Below are positions 1-8,642 of a DNA stretch of 27,442 nucleotides, one piece after another (the first letter of the stretch is position 1; every line of letters starts with the position of its first letter). The notes beneath the pieces were generated by a model. That model made no database searches. It was not told the origin of the DNA and was given only the letters and a program-made list of their open reading frames with translations. The DNA is from Gammaproteobacteria bacterium (GTDB lineage: Bacteria > Pseudomonadota > Gammaproteobacteria > HTCC5015), in assembly GCA_028284675.1 (NCBI GenBank), contig JANQRI010000012.1, positions 1-27,442 on the forward strand, in the 5' to 3' direction. The position numbers and the translations under genes were made by a program.

Positions 1-252
1 AATCCCAGGGTACGCTTTGTAAAAACGGTTCCGGGTATCTAAACCCCCAAAGGGCTGCAATATCTGTAACGGCACTTTCGCCGACACGTAATGGCCCGCA
101 GGCAAGCGCCAGTTACTCGCCGTGACGCCCATCAATGGACCCGGGGCGCCTACATCCGCGGGGTAGGGAGGTATCTCAGCGGCACTGCTGATATGAATTG
201 GTAAAAAAACCAGGCAGAGAAGGATCAGAAGAATCGGACGATTTTTAAACAT
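1..252 (-). CDS. Unknown secreted protein, 5' part only (runs off the window)
   Basis: An open frame starts at ATG 252-250 on the minus strand and stays open for 84 codons to the window edge. The first about 25 residues look like a Sec signal peptide: MFKNR, then a Leu/Ile-rich hydrophobic core, then a probable cleavage site near SSA-AE. The mature start is rich in Pro, Gly and Tyr (EIPPYPADVGAPGP). It begins 32 bp after the pmbA stop on the same strand, so it may be cotranscribed with pmbA. No clear Shine-Dalgarno sequence precedes the ATG. I recognise no family, and the C-terminal part that would identify it is outside the window. The coding call rests on the open frame, the signal peptide and the tight spacing. 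Confidence 0.6.
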   Translation of the reverse strand, partial: MFKNRPILLILLCLVFLPIHISSAAEIPPYPADVGAPGPLMGVTASNWRLPAGHYVSAKVPLQILQPFGGLDTRNRFYKAYPGI

Positions 253-284
253 GCAGGTTATAGAAAATTCCCGCTTGAAAAATT

Positions 285-1631
285 TTAGTTACCGGCAACC
301 GTCATATTGTCGACCAGCATGGAGCCGCTGCGAATATTACCGCGGGTATCGACATCATTTCCGACAGCCACTATCCCGGCAAACATATTCTTTAAATTTC
401 CAGCCACTGTTATTTCCTCGACCGGATATTGGATTTCACCGCCCTCAACCCAAAACCCAACCGCTCCGCGTGAATAATCACCTGTGACGGTATTAACACC
501 ATGCCCCATCATCTCAGTCACCAGCAAACCTCTGTCCATTTGTTTTAATAAGCTTTGCTGATCCTGATCTCCGGCATTAACCAGCAAATTGTATACTCCT
601 CCGGCATTACCGGTGGTTTGCATTTCAAGCTTGCGTGCAGAATAACAATCCAGTATGTAATTTTGCAATACACCCTCTTTGACAATATCCCACTCACGGG
701 TGGCAACACAATCACTGTCAAAGGGTGCACTGCCCAGCGCTCTTTTAAGATGTGGTTTTTGCGTCAGCGTAATAAACTCAGGGAATACCGCTTTACCCTT
801 GGCACCGAGCAAAAAACTGGCTTTGCGATAAAGCGCTTTACCGCGAATAGCACCAACAAAATGTCCTAACAAACCACGCGCCATCTCCGGAGAAAACAAC
901 ACCGGTACCTGGCAGGTTTCAATTTTGCGGGCATTTAAACGCCGCACTGTGCGTTGCGCTGCCTTGCGACCAATTTCGGTAACATTTTCCAGATCATCCG
1001 GATTGCGTGCATTGCTGTACCAGTAATCCCGTTGCATGCTGTCACCCTGGCCGGCTATCACCAGGCAGTTAATCGAATGACGGGTTCCGGCATAACCACT
1101 CAAAAAACCATGGGTATTTGCATAAACACTCAAACCACCATAGGTGGTTACAGTCGAACCCTCCGAATTGTTGATACGCTTATCATGCTCACGTGCTGCA
1201 TTTTCACAAGCCTCTGCAATATCGGTGGCCTGCTCCGCAGAAATACTCCAGGGATGATAAAGATCAAGTTCGGGAATATCCTTTGCCATCAACCCGGCCT
1301 CTGCGAGGCCGGCACACTCATCACTGGCCGTGAACTCCGCGATTGAACAAGCGGCCTGCACCGTATCACGAACCGACTCATCACTAAAATCAGAGGTACT
1401 GGCCGACCCTTTACGATAATCTTTATATACAGTCACTGAAAGTGTCTGGTCACTGTGGTATTCAAGTGTCTCAATTTCACCAAGGCGCACCGTCACTGAC
1501 AGCCCACTACTGTCATTAACACCAACCTCAGCTGCAGTCGCACCGTTGGATTTAGCCGTGGCCAGCGCAAGCTCAGTCAGACGCTCAAGCCGCGCACGAT
1601 CAAACTCTTTAACTTTGCTTAACTTATTCAT
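285..1631 (-). CDS. pmbA: Metalloprotease subunit TldE/PmbA
   Basis: This encodes a 448-residue protein, very close to the usual PmbA length of about 450. Alignment to E. coli PmbA from memory is strong along the whole length: VTVYKDYRKGSASTSD near the N terminus, GAIRGKALYRKASFLL in the middle, and MMGHGVNTVTGDYSRGA and VEGGEIQYPVEEITVAGN near the C terminus. PmbA is the partner of TldD and lacks the HExxxH zinc site, as is the case here. In E. coli the heterodimer is a cytosolic peptidase that matures microcin B17 and degrades the CcdA antitoxin. I chose ATG at 1631; an in-frame TTG at 1670 would add 13 residues without homology. Neither start has a clear ribosome binding site. It lies about 50 bp after tldD, so the two subunits are probably made from one transcript. 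Confidence 0.95.
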   Translation of the reverse strand: MNKLSKVKEFDRARLERLTELALATAKSNGATAAEVGVNDSSGLSVTVRLGEIETLEYHSDQTLSVTVYKDYRKGSASTSDFSDESVRDTVQAACSIAEFTASDECAGLAEAGLMAKDIPELDLYHPWSISAEQATDIAEACENAAREHDKRINNSEGSTVTTYGGLSVYANTHGFLSGYAGTRHSINCLVIAGQGDSMQRDYWYSNARNPDDLENVTEIGRKAAQRTVRRLNARKIETCQVPVLFSPEMARGLLGHFVGAIRGKALYRKASFLLGAKGKAVFPEFITLTQKPHLKRALGSAPFDSDCVATREWDIVKEGVLQNYILDCYSARKLEMQTTGNAGGVYNLLVNAGDQDQQSLLKQMDRGLLVTEMMGHGVNTVTGDYSRGAVGFWVEGGEIQYPVEEITVAGNLKNMFAGIVAVGNDVDTRGNIRSGSMLVDNMTVAGN

Positions 1632-1682
1632 ATTAAATGTATGGAGAAAGCGCCTATGCTGTTGAAACAATGCCGGATCGGA

Positions 1683-3128
1683 CTACGCGCTGGTGCCTCC
1701 GACAGTTAACTCATCGACTTTTAACGTAGGCTGACCAACCCCTACCGGAATACTCTGGCCTTCCTTACCACAAGTACCTACGCCACTATCCAGTTCAAGA
1801 TCATTCCCAACCATGGAAACCTTGGTTAAAACTTCAGGCCCATTGCCAATTAGTGTTGCACCTTTAACCGGCTGCGTCACTTTGCCATTTTCGATAAGAT
1901 AAGCTTCAGATGCAGAGAACACAAATTTACCACTGGTGGTATCAACCTGGCCACCACCAAAATTAACCGCATATAAACCTTTCTCCACAGAGGTGATAAT
2001 ATCTTCCGGGCTGTACTCACCCGGCAGCATATAGGTATTGGTCATACGGGGCATCGGCAAATGCGCATACGATTCGCGACGCCCGTTACCGGTCGGGTTG
2101 ACACCCATCAACCGGGCATTCAGCTTATCCTGCATATAGCCTTTTAAAATACCGTTTTCGATCAACACGGTATTTTGAGTTTGTGTACCTTCATCATCAA
2201 TACTGAGCGAACCTCTGCGATCCGGCAACGTACCGTCATCAACGACTGTGCACTGCTCAGTTGCAACTTTCTCACCAATACGGCCGGCAAATGCAGAGGT
2301 GCCTTTTCGATTGAAGTCACCTTCCAAACCGTGACCAACCGCCTCATGCAGCAACACTCCCGGCCAACCCCTGCCCAAAACCACCGGCATCGTTCCGGCG
2401 GGCGCATCGACCGCTTCCAGGTTCACTAATGCCTGACGCACAGCCTCCTGCGCATAAGTCTCGACCAGGCCATTATCGCTAAAATATTCGTATGCGTAGC
2501 GACCACCGCCACCATGACCTCCCTGTTCCCGCCGGCCGTTCTCTTCAACGATCACGGTAATATTCATACAAACCAAAGGCCTTACATCTGTTGCGAAAGT
2601 ACCGTCAGTGGCCATTACCAATACCACTCTATGTGCACCGGCTAAATTCACAAACACCTGTTTTACCCGGCTGTCCTGCCGGCGCGCTTCAGCATCTGCC
2701 GCTTCGAGCAGGCGAATTTTTTCACGATCGCTAAGGCTTTTTAAAGGATTCACAGCGCTGTAAAGCATCGGCGTATTATGACGCTGCCAGGCCTGCACAC
2801 GCCCCTGCTGACCATGGCGCGCAATAGCCTTTGCCGATCGCGAGGCAGTCAATAATGCATTTAATTTTATTTCATCAGAATACGCAAAACCGGTTTTCTC
2901 ACCGCTTAATGCCCGCACACCGACACCCTGGCCTAAGTTGCAACCGCCTTCTTTTACAATGCCATCTTCCAGCACCCAATACTCATACTGGCTAACCTGA
3001 AAATACAACTCGCCAAAATCAATTGACTGCCCCATTAGCTCGGAAAGCACGGTATCAAGCTTGGAGTCCGTCAGTTCGGCGGGGGTTAGAATTGTCTGTT
3101 CAGCAATTTCCAGTGAGTTATCAGTCAT
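1683..3128 (-). CDS. tldD: Zinc metalloprotease subunit TldD
   Basis: A 481-residue protein matching the U62 peptidase family in length and sequence. The zinc motif is HEAVGH (His261, Glu262, His266), and the expected third ligand, a cysteine, is present as Cys453 in GVGTCGKEGQ near the C terminus. Other family blocks are GHGLEGDFNRKG, DDEGTQTQNTVLIENG and FVFSASEAYLIENGKVTQPV. TldD is the catalytic half of the TldD/TldE(PmbA) heterodimer, whose barrel-like chamber cleaves unfolded peptides. The partner pmbA follows directly. The gene is separated from the upstream amidase gene by 336 bp holding an array of hairpins, so it may have its own promoter or be affected by those structures. In many gammaproteobacteria tldD follows yhdP and a Nit-type gene, the same order as here. 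Confidence 0.97.
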   Translation of the reverse strand: MTDNSLEIAEQTILTPAELTDSKLDTVLSELMGQSIDFGELYFQVSQYEYWVLEDGIVKEGGCNLGQGVGVRALSGEKTGFAYSDEIKLNALLTASRSAKAIARHGQQGRVQAWQRHNTPMLYSAVNPLKSLSDREKIRLLEAADAEARRQDSRVKQVFVNLAGAHRVVLVMATDGTFATDVRPLVCMNITVIVEENGRREQGGHGGGGRYAYEYFSDNGLVETYAQEAVRQALVNLEAVDAPAGTMPVVLGRGWPGVLLHEAVGHGLEGDFNRKGTSAFAGRIGEKVATEQCTVVDDGTLPDRRGSLSIDDEGTQTQNTVLIENGILKGYMQDKLNARLMGVNPTGNGRRESYAHLPMPRMTNTYMLPGEYSPEDIITSVEKGLYAVNFGGGQVDTTSGKFVFSASEAYLIENGKVTQPVKGATLIGNGPEVLTKVSMVGNDLELDSGVGTCGKEGQSIPVGVGQPTLKVDELTVGGTSA

Positions 3129-3464
3129 AATCAGTCAATCAAACGTTTTTAAAAATATCAGAGCGATTAACCCGGCATTCAAATATGTCGGGTTAATCGC
3201 GGTGCAGGGATGCACCGCCGCGAGCCGGTAGGCTCGTGTAAGCCCCTTAAAAACAAGAAATTTCGCATAATTTCGCCTGTTTTTAAGGGGCGACAATCAA
3301 ATAGGTCAGGAGGACTTATTTGATTGCAAGGCAAATAGTTTAACAGTTATCGGTAGCTTCCGGTAAAAACCTTGAAAGCGTTAACAACCCATAAACATTA
3401 AGACTAAAAAAAACGAAAATGTTCACCGGATATAAAAACCTATGCAATAGATATATTACTGCAT
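3129..3464. other. 336-bp intergenic region between the Nit amidase gene and tldD
   Basis: No credible coding frame is visible. The tldD-proximal half (3163-3326) is the five-hairpin array described separately. The amidase-proximal part (3327-3464) is AT-rich and has no convincing terminator hairpin with a T-tract and no promoter that I would call with confidence. Confidence 0.6.
3163..3326 (-). repeat. Array of five adjacent hairpins in the Nit amidase/tldD gap
   Basis: Five inverted repeats lie almost end to end. H1: arms 3163-3178 and 3185-3200, 16 bp with one G/T mismatch, 6-nt loop. H2: GCGGTGCA / TGCACCGC, 3199-3206 and 3211-3218, loop GGGA. H3: CGAGCC / GGCTCG, 3221-3226 and 3231-3236, loop GGTA, extendable by two pairs. 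H4: perfect 13-bp arms CCCCTTAAAAACA / TGTTTTTAAGGGG, 3243-3255 and 3278-3290, with an inner GAAATT/AATTTC stem. H5: arms 3294-3307 and 3313-3326, 14 bp with one G/T mismatch, loop AGGAG. No T-tract follows on the minus strand, so a standard intrinsic terminator is unlikely. The pattern suggests an extragenic palindromic repeat or a small non-autonomous element; whether it recurs in the genome is unknown. The strand is given as that of the flanking genes only, because the structures are strand-symmetric. Confidence 0.75.
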
Positions 3465-4295
3465 TTACCGAGGTGCATCGGCACCACCCAACCGTCTGTG
3501 CTTAATTGCCGGAAAATGCTTTCGGGTAGACTCCAGTCTCGCCCGGTCAATATCAGCGATCACGATACCGCTTGCCGACGGCAGACGATCCAGTATAACC
3601 CCCCATGGATCGATGATCATACTGTGCCCATAAGTCGAACGCCCGTTAGCATGAGTGCCACCCTGATTCGCCGCGGCAACAAAACATTGATTTTCTATCG
3701 CTCTGGCGGTTAACAGCGCTTCCCAATGCGCTTTGCCTGTTATCGCGGTAAACGCACTCGGCACTGCTAATATCTCCATGCCTTTATCTAGCTGCAGGCG
3801 GAACAGCTCCGGAAACCGAATGTCATAACAGACACACAAGCCCAAACGCCCAAACGGTGTATCGACAACAACAACTTCATCGCCTGGCTCTATTGTTGAG
3901 GACTCATGGTAGCTTTCATCAGACTCAGGCAGATTGACATCAAATAAATGCATTTTGTCATATCGCGCAACCAAATCACCCTGACTGTTGAATACCAAGA
4001 CGGCTGCACGTGAGCGCTGGGGGTTTTCGGTGCGCAACGAAATTGAACCGCCCACCAGCCAAATACCATGCTCATTCGCCATTTTTGCCAAAAATGCCTG
4101 TATCGGCCCGTCACCGGGTGCTTCCATGATTTTCAGCTTATCCGCATCCTTGATACTCATGCATGCAAAATTCTCCGGCAAAATAATCAGCTTTGCGCCG
4201 GCTGCAACCGCATCTTCGATTAAACTTTCAGCTTGTTGCAGATTAGCCTGCACATCAGGGCCGGACACCATTTGCAAGCATGCGATTTTATCCAT
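3465..4295 (-). CDS. Nit-type carbon-nitrogen hydrolase (deaminated glutathione amidase-like)
   Basis: A 276-residue nitrilase-superfamily amidase. The catalytic triad is visible: Glu41 in IILPENFA, Lys114 in RYDKMHLFDV and Cys156 in GLCVCYDIRFPELFR. The KMHLFDV and CYDIRFPE contexts are typical of the Nit1/YbeM branch, which hydrolyses deaminated glutathione as metabolite repair. The substrate is inferred from the family, not shown by the sequence. I chose ATG 4295, with the GAGGTG ribosome binding site 8 nt upstream; an in-frame TTG two codons earlier (4301) is also possible with the same site. The gene sits between yhdP plus a small exported protein upstream and tldD-pmbA downstream, a common gammaproteobacterial order. 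It is predicted to be cytosolic, with no signal peptide. Confidence 0.92.
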   Translation of the reverse strand: MDKIACLQMVSGPDVQANLQQAESLIEDAVAAGAKLIILPENFACMSIKDADKLKIMEAPGDGPIQAFLAKMANEHGIWLVGGSISLRTENPQRSRAAVLVFNSQGDLVARYDKMHLFDVNLPESDESYHESSTIEPGDEVVVVDTPFGRLGLCVCYDIRFPELFRLQLDKGMEILAVPSAFTAITGKAHWEALLTARAIENQCFVAAANQGGTHANGRSTYGHSMIIDPWGVILDRLPSASGIVIADIDRARLESTRKHFPAIKHRRLGGADAPR

Positions 4296-4341
4296 ATTCA
4301 ATACACCTCATTAAAACGCCCATCCAATAAGCACTTCCATT

Positions 4342-4680
4342 TTATCGTGGCATAATATGCAATGTGATTTGATCGGCTCTGGCACTGCCCGGAACCACGT
4401 GAATATATTCAGCCGGAATACCCAAAGCAACCAACCAGTCCTGCAACTCTCTCCCCCATAAGCTGCCTTCATCACCGCCGGGATAACGAACCTCAATATC
4501 AGTATTTTTTTGCGCGGACCAGACGACTACCAAGTCACGCAACTGAGGAAAAGCGATTATCGCCTGACCGCTGCGCGGCCGCGCCCATTCCTCGGCACTC
4601 AGCTTGAAAACTCTGGGCTCAGCCCAGGAACCGCTTATAACAGAGAACAGTATTACTCCCAATAAATATCTACGATACAC
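4342..4680 (-). CDS. Small unknown exported protein after yhdP
   Basis: I favour a GTG start at 4680, two bases after the yhdP stop, because CAGGTG sits just upstream at ribosome-binding distance; the product is then about 112 residues. An ATG at 4710 would overlap yhdP by 29 bp and add ten basic residues, but has a weaker site. The N terminus YRRYLLGVILFSVISGSWA looks like a Sec signal peptide, with probable cleavage after SWA-EP. The mature part of about 90 residues has no cysteine and no further membrane segment. It contains the sequences FPQLRDLVVVW and LVALGIPAEYIHVVPGS. The ALGIPAEYIHVVPGSA stretch loosely recalls OmpA-like domains, but the protein is too short for a call. I do not recognise the family. 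Coupling to yhdP suggests an envelope role. Confidence 0.75.
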   Translation of the reverse strand: MYRRYLLGVILFSVISGSWAEPRVFKLSAEEWARPRSGQAIIAFPQLRDLVVVWSAQKNTDIEVRYPGGDEGSLWGRELQDWLVALGIPAEYIHVVPGSARADQITLHIMPR

Positions 4681-4681
4681 T

Positions 4682-7600
4682 TTATTGCACCTGGCTATTA
4701 TCCTGTTCATATAACGTAGCGCCCTGATCGACCGCTGTCTCACTTTTTGTCGAAGCTTTGCTGGTCCCTTTCGTGGCATTGTTATTGATCGGTTTTATGA
4801 CCGGGTCATCCCAGCTGCCGGTCAGCGTATACTGAATACGTGCCAAATCATCGGCCTGTCTGCCGAAAACTCTCGCGATTCTATCCGCCACGATCACGGC
4901 GAGACCGGCCGGCGCTCCTCCAAGCAAAGTACCAATTAACGGCAACGATGACGAAAGATCAGGGCGAAACAAAATTTCCTGATCATAATCCCTGGCCTGT
5001 AAACCGGTACGCCCTTTGATATCGATGCGTCCCGCCGGCCCGTCAATATAATAATCATCGGTAAACGCATTACCGCCGGTAAAAGTGAAGTTTCCTTTCA
5101 TTTTATCAAATCCAAAACCTTTCCCAAAAAGATCTTTAAAGTCCAGTGCCAACCTGCGTGGAATTGTTTGCAGGCTCAATAGCCCAAATAATCTGCCGCC
5201 CCCCGGCTCAATTTCAAGTATTTGTCCTTCCTTTATCGACATATAAGCATCACCCTGTAACAAATCGAAGCTAAACGCAGACGGCGCCGCCGCCCAGCCA
5301 ACATTAAATTCAGCTTTACCATTACCGCCTTTTATAATTTGCGCATAACCCAAACTGGCAATTCCCTGCCCCACATTATTACTGTTAAACACCAAACTCA
5401 TCCGGGTTGAATGATGACCGTCATCTGTAAGCAGCCACTCCCCCTCGCCCTGCAGCCCCAGCGCAGGATCATCCACTTTCAAACTATGAATTCTGATACC
5501 GTTGCTTACAGGCTCAACCAACAAACCAACATCATTCAGCCGCCAGTCATTTACAATCATTTGCTTCGCCGTTAACTGAAACGGCGGCAGGTCTAATGGC
5601 GATGCAGGCTCATCGCCCTGATTTTCATTAAGCGCATCAACATCCAGATACTTAAAATTTAACGCCAGCCCTCTTTTATTGAAACCCGCTTTGGGAATCA
5701 AAATCTCGCCGGCAATTTTTTCAGCATTAAGATCAATTTTCCAATTATGCAGTTGCTGCGTTACCGAGATGCCCACATCTTCGGCAGTACGTTGTAGATA
5801 ACGAAGCTCTGCAACACGCATATCGACCCGACCTAAAGACTGTAAAAACCCCGAATCATTTCCCGGCAACACATCGCGCCAATGATCGATGTCCAGATAA
5901 TCAAGTTTACCATCGACAAAAATACCCGTATCACCCGGCATTTCCGGCACTCCCTCCTGTGCCCGAATATTTGCACGTTGCACCTGCCAACGATTTTCTG
6001 AAATTTCAAAAACAGATATGCCGCGCAACCAGTCATCATAATTTACCGTTGCAACAATGTTTTTGTTTTTTTCAAATTCCGCCATTAGTGCAAACTTTGC
6101 CGGCACAGATGCCTCTTTACGAAAAGGCTCCGGCAAATCGATCTCTATACCGGTCAAATTACTGCGCACTCTCAAGCTGGAGCGCAAGCTGGCATTCGCC
6201 GGATTACGCAACCCCAGATTAAGGTCAGCGCTAAAGCGGCTCTTGCCATTAGTATTTTCCAGAAAAACCGGTTCATGCTTACCCAGTAAAGCATTTAAAT
6301 TCATCTCACCGTCTATATGAATATTTGCCAGACTCGCGGTCGGTGTGCGCAACGTTTCAGCGGCAATGACCACCGGATAGCCATTCAGGTTCGCACTAAA
6401 CGGCAATGCATTTATATCCTCATTTCCATAATCAGCCTGGGTGGTAATATCTGTAAACCTCAGACCCCAGTCGGTAAAATCCAAAACCCCGTCATACAAG
6501 CCAGTGGTTAACTTAAAACTTCTGTCGGGGCCTTTGTATAGCGGAATATTCAACTGCATTGAGGTCGCTTGAGAACCCTCCACAGCCAATTGATCAATCA
6601 CCGGATCAAACAATTTACGTAATTCAGTATTCTGAATAAACCGGGCAGCGTCCGTCGCATCACCATAAGCATCTGCAGAAATACGCAATACGGCTTTTTT
6701 AAAATCATCTATTGATACCTGCTCCGCAGCTATCGCGGAATTATAAATCTGCGCATGATGCACATTTGCAAAAAGCCCCGGACCTGAAAACCTGGCATGC
6801 ACATTCATTTTCTTGGCTGCCGGCCAGTCCTGATAATAATTCACGACCATATCGCGTACATCGAATTCGACCCTGAATATACCTTCGCCACCGCGAAACG
6901 GAAATTTTTTAAGCGGTCCGATCAATTCAAAATCACCTTGCTCTACATGCCCTGAGACAAACGCATGATCCAACCAGTTTAATGTTTTTTCATTAATAAT
7001 AGCGGCTGGAAAATAACGATAACCGGCAGCCGCATCGCCGTTATCATAGACTGCATACGCATCTATAAAAGGCGACCCCTCCGGCTTTAGATACAAATCA
7101 AACCAGTGTCGCGTGTTAATATCAGACGTATTAAACTCTAAGGCTCTTGCTCCGATTGTAACAACACCTTCAGCACGCTTTATTCGCACATCTCCTTTGA
7201 TCCGACTTAACTCCCAGGGGCCACGAAAATAATGAGGGTAATCGAAAACCGCAGCTTCTGTATCCAGCTTAAGCTCAGCCTGATCATTCCAAACGGCTAT
7301 CTCTCCCTGCAGGCCGGCCACTGAAGGAATTTTATTCTTGCTCTGCAATCCCAGGCGACTGAATTTCGTGCGCACAAACAGGCTCTGATCACCCTCTCCT
7401 GTTTCAGGTTTATGCCACTTAATATAAAGATCATCCAAATCCCCCCTTGGCTCCTCAATACCAGCTTGACTAAGCTTGCGCTTAACATCCGGAAACAAGT
7501 GCAGCAGCGGATAAAAATGCTCGATTCTAAAATAATCCAACGCAAGCTGACCCTGCTCAGGCAAACCACTTCCGGCAAGCCTGGTTTGAATATTCAGACC

Positions 7601-8641
7601 GGTAGCTCTCTGCGGCATACCGTCTACAACCAATAACATGTTTTCAACATTCAGTACTAAATCACTCTCCTGCAATAAACTGTTAATATCAACACTCAAA
7701 CTATCGACCTGCCATTTATGATCAATACCTCGATCCGGAGGCAGATTTACTATTAACTCCCTAAATGCAAGCGATCCGGTTAACATACGTTTATGTGTCG
7801 AGCGAAGATCTGCCCAAAGCGCGATATCAAGTTTTCCTGAATCAAGATAATTCTGATACCCCAGCTTGGTCAGCAGTGCCGGTAAATTAATATTCATCCC
7901 TCTTAAAAAGACCTGACCTGTAGCACTAAACAAGTCCAGTGGCTGCCCTTTTAACTCCAGACCAAGCTCCAGGCGATCACCAAGCTCAGGCGGCAAATCA
8001 ATATTAAGATATATATTTTGCTTTTCCTCGGCGAGCCTGACAGAAACATTTATATCCTGTAGACGATAGCTCAGCCCCAGGGGTTCATCCCGGTATTCGA
8101 GCGTACTATCGATAACCCTTATGGTACGGTCCAAAATAACAACAGGCAGTTCGATATTTTTATTTGCCTGTTGCGGCCGCGCCACATTCAAAAACATACC
8201 CTGAACAAAAAAACGCCCGTCTGCATCCCTGCTAAAATACAAATCCGTGCCTATCAGGGAAATATCATCAACAACCAGCTCCCAACGAAGCAAAGATGAC
8301 AGCAGGTTTACCCCAAGCACCAGTTGTTGGGCATTTGCGAACAGCGATTCATCTTCTCTATTATATATTTCGATGCCAATGAGCTTTACGCGCGGGCGAA
8401 ACCACTTCCAGTCGGTATCAATCTCGCGTATTTTGACGTCTTTATTAATTGATTCAGAAGCTGTCAGCTCAATTTCCGCATGATAGTCAGTAGCCAACGG
8501 CAATAATAAACGTATCGCACTGAATGCCACCGCGAGCATAATAATCCCGGCGGCAAGCAACGCGCCACAACTATTTCTGATTTTTCTTAATCGATGTCGA
8601 ACTTGGGGGTGCATAGTGGAGAAACCGGAATCAACATCCAC
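4682..8641 (-). CDS. yhdP: AsmA-like phospholipid transport protein YhdP
   Basis: A very large protein, about 1319 residues (E. coli YhdP is about 1270). One N-terminal membrane segment (about residues 28-50, ALLAAGIIMLAVAFSAIRLLLPLA) is followed by a long beta-rich periplasmic region with DUF3971/AsmA-like repeats. The C-terminal block GRIDIKGRTGLQARDYDQ, then LPLIGTLLGGAPAGLAVIVADRI, is the family signature. In E. coli YhdP, TamB and YdbH together move phospholipid from the inner to the outer membrane. The frame opens at GTG 8641, just after the rng stop at 8643, implying coupled translation; ATG 8614 is an alternative start. The position after maf and rng and before a Nit-type gene and tldD matches the usual gammaproteobacterial cluster. 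Confidence 0.94.
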   Translation of the reverse strand: MDVDSGFSTMHPQVRHRLRKIRNSCGALLAAGIIMLAVAFSAIRLLLPLATDYHAEIELTASESINKDVKIREIDTDWKWFRPRVKLIGIEIYNREDESLFANAQQLVLGVNLLSSLLRWELVVDDISLIGTDLYFSRDADGRFFVQGMFLNVARPQQANKNIELPVVILDRTIRVIDSTLEYRDEPLGLSYRLQDINVSVRLAEEKQNIYLNIDLPPELGDRLELGLELKGQPLDLFSATGQVFLRGMNINLPALLTKLGYQNYLDSGKLDIALWADLRSTHKRMLTGSLAFRELIVNLPPDRGIDHKWQVDSLSVDINSLLQESDLVLNVENMLLVVDGMPQRATGLNIQTRLAGSGLPEQGQLALDYFRIEHFYPLLHLFPDVKRKLSQAGIEEPRGDLDDLYIKWHKPETGEGDQSLFVRTKFSRLGLQSKNKIPSVAGLQGEIAVWNDQAELKLDTEAAVFDYPHYFRGPWELSRIKGDVRIKRAEGVVTIGARALEFNTSDINTRHWFDLYLKPEGSPFIDAYAVYDNGDAAAGYRYFPAAIINEKTLNWLDHAFVSGHVEQGDFELIGPLKKFPFRGGEGIFRVEFDVRDMVVNYYQDWPAAKKMNVHARFSGPGLFANVHHAQIYNSAIAAEQVSIDDFKKAVLRISADAYGDATDAARFIQNTELRKLFDPVIDQLAVEGSQATSMQLNIPLYKGPDRSFKLTTGLYDGVLDFTDWGLRFTDITTQADYGNEDINALPFSANLNGYPVVIAAETLRTPTASLANIHIDGEMNLNALLGKHEPVFLENTNGKSRFSADLNLGLRNPANASLRSSLRVRSNLTGIEIDLPEPFRKEASVPAKFALMAEFEKNKNIVATVNYDDWLRGISVFEISENRWQVQRANIRAQEGVPEMPGDTGIFVDGKLDYLDIDHWRDVLPGNDSGFLQSLGRVDMRVAELRYLQRTAEDVGISVTQQLHNWKIDLNAEKIAGEILIPKAGFNKRGLALNFKYLDVDALNENQGDEPASPLDLPPFQLTAKQMIVNDWRLNDVGLLVEPVSNGIRIHSLKVDDPALGLQGEGEWLLTDDGHHSTRMSLVFNSNNVGQGIASLGYAQIIKGGNGKAEFNVGWAAAPSAFSFDLLQGDAYMSIKEGQILEIEPGGGRLFGLLSLQTIPRRLALDFKDLFGKGFGFDKMKGNFTFTGGNAFTDDYYIDGPAGRIDIKGRTGLQARDYDQEILFRPDLSSSLPLIGTLLGGAPAGLAVIVADRIARVFGRQADDLARIQYTLTGSWDDPVIKPINNNATKGTSKASTKSETAVDQGATLYEQDNSQVQ

Positions 8642-8642
8642 T

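Noticed and set aside
3243..3290. The 13-bp hairpin as an intrinsic terminator of the Nit amidase gene
   Set aside because: On the minus strand the stem is followed by CTTACACG, with no T-tract.
3163..3326. The hairpin array as a CRISPR array or integron attachment site
   Set aside because: The units differ in sequence and spacing, there are no repeated spacer-repeat units, and no cas or integrase gene is nearby.
4681..4779. A longer start (4779) for the small exported protein
   Set aside because: It would overlap yhdP by about 100 bp and place a basic stretch before the signal peptide; the GTG at 4680 has a better ribosome binding site.
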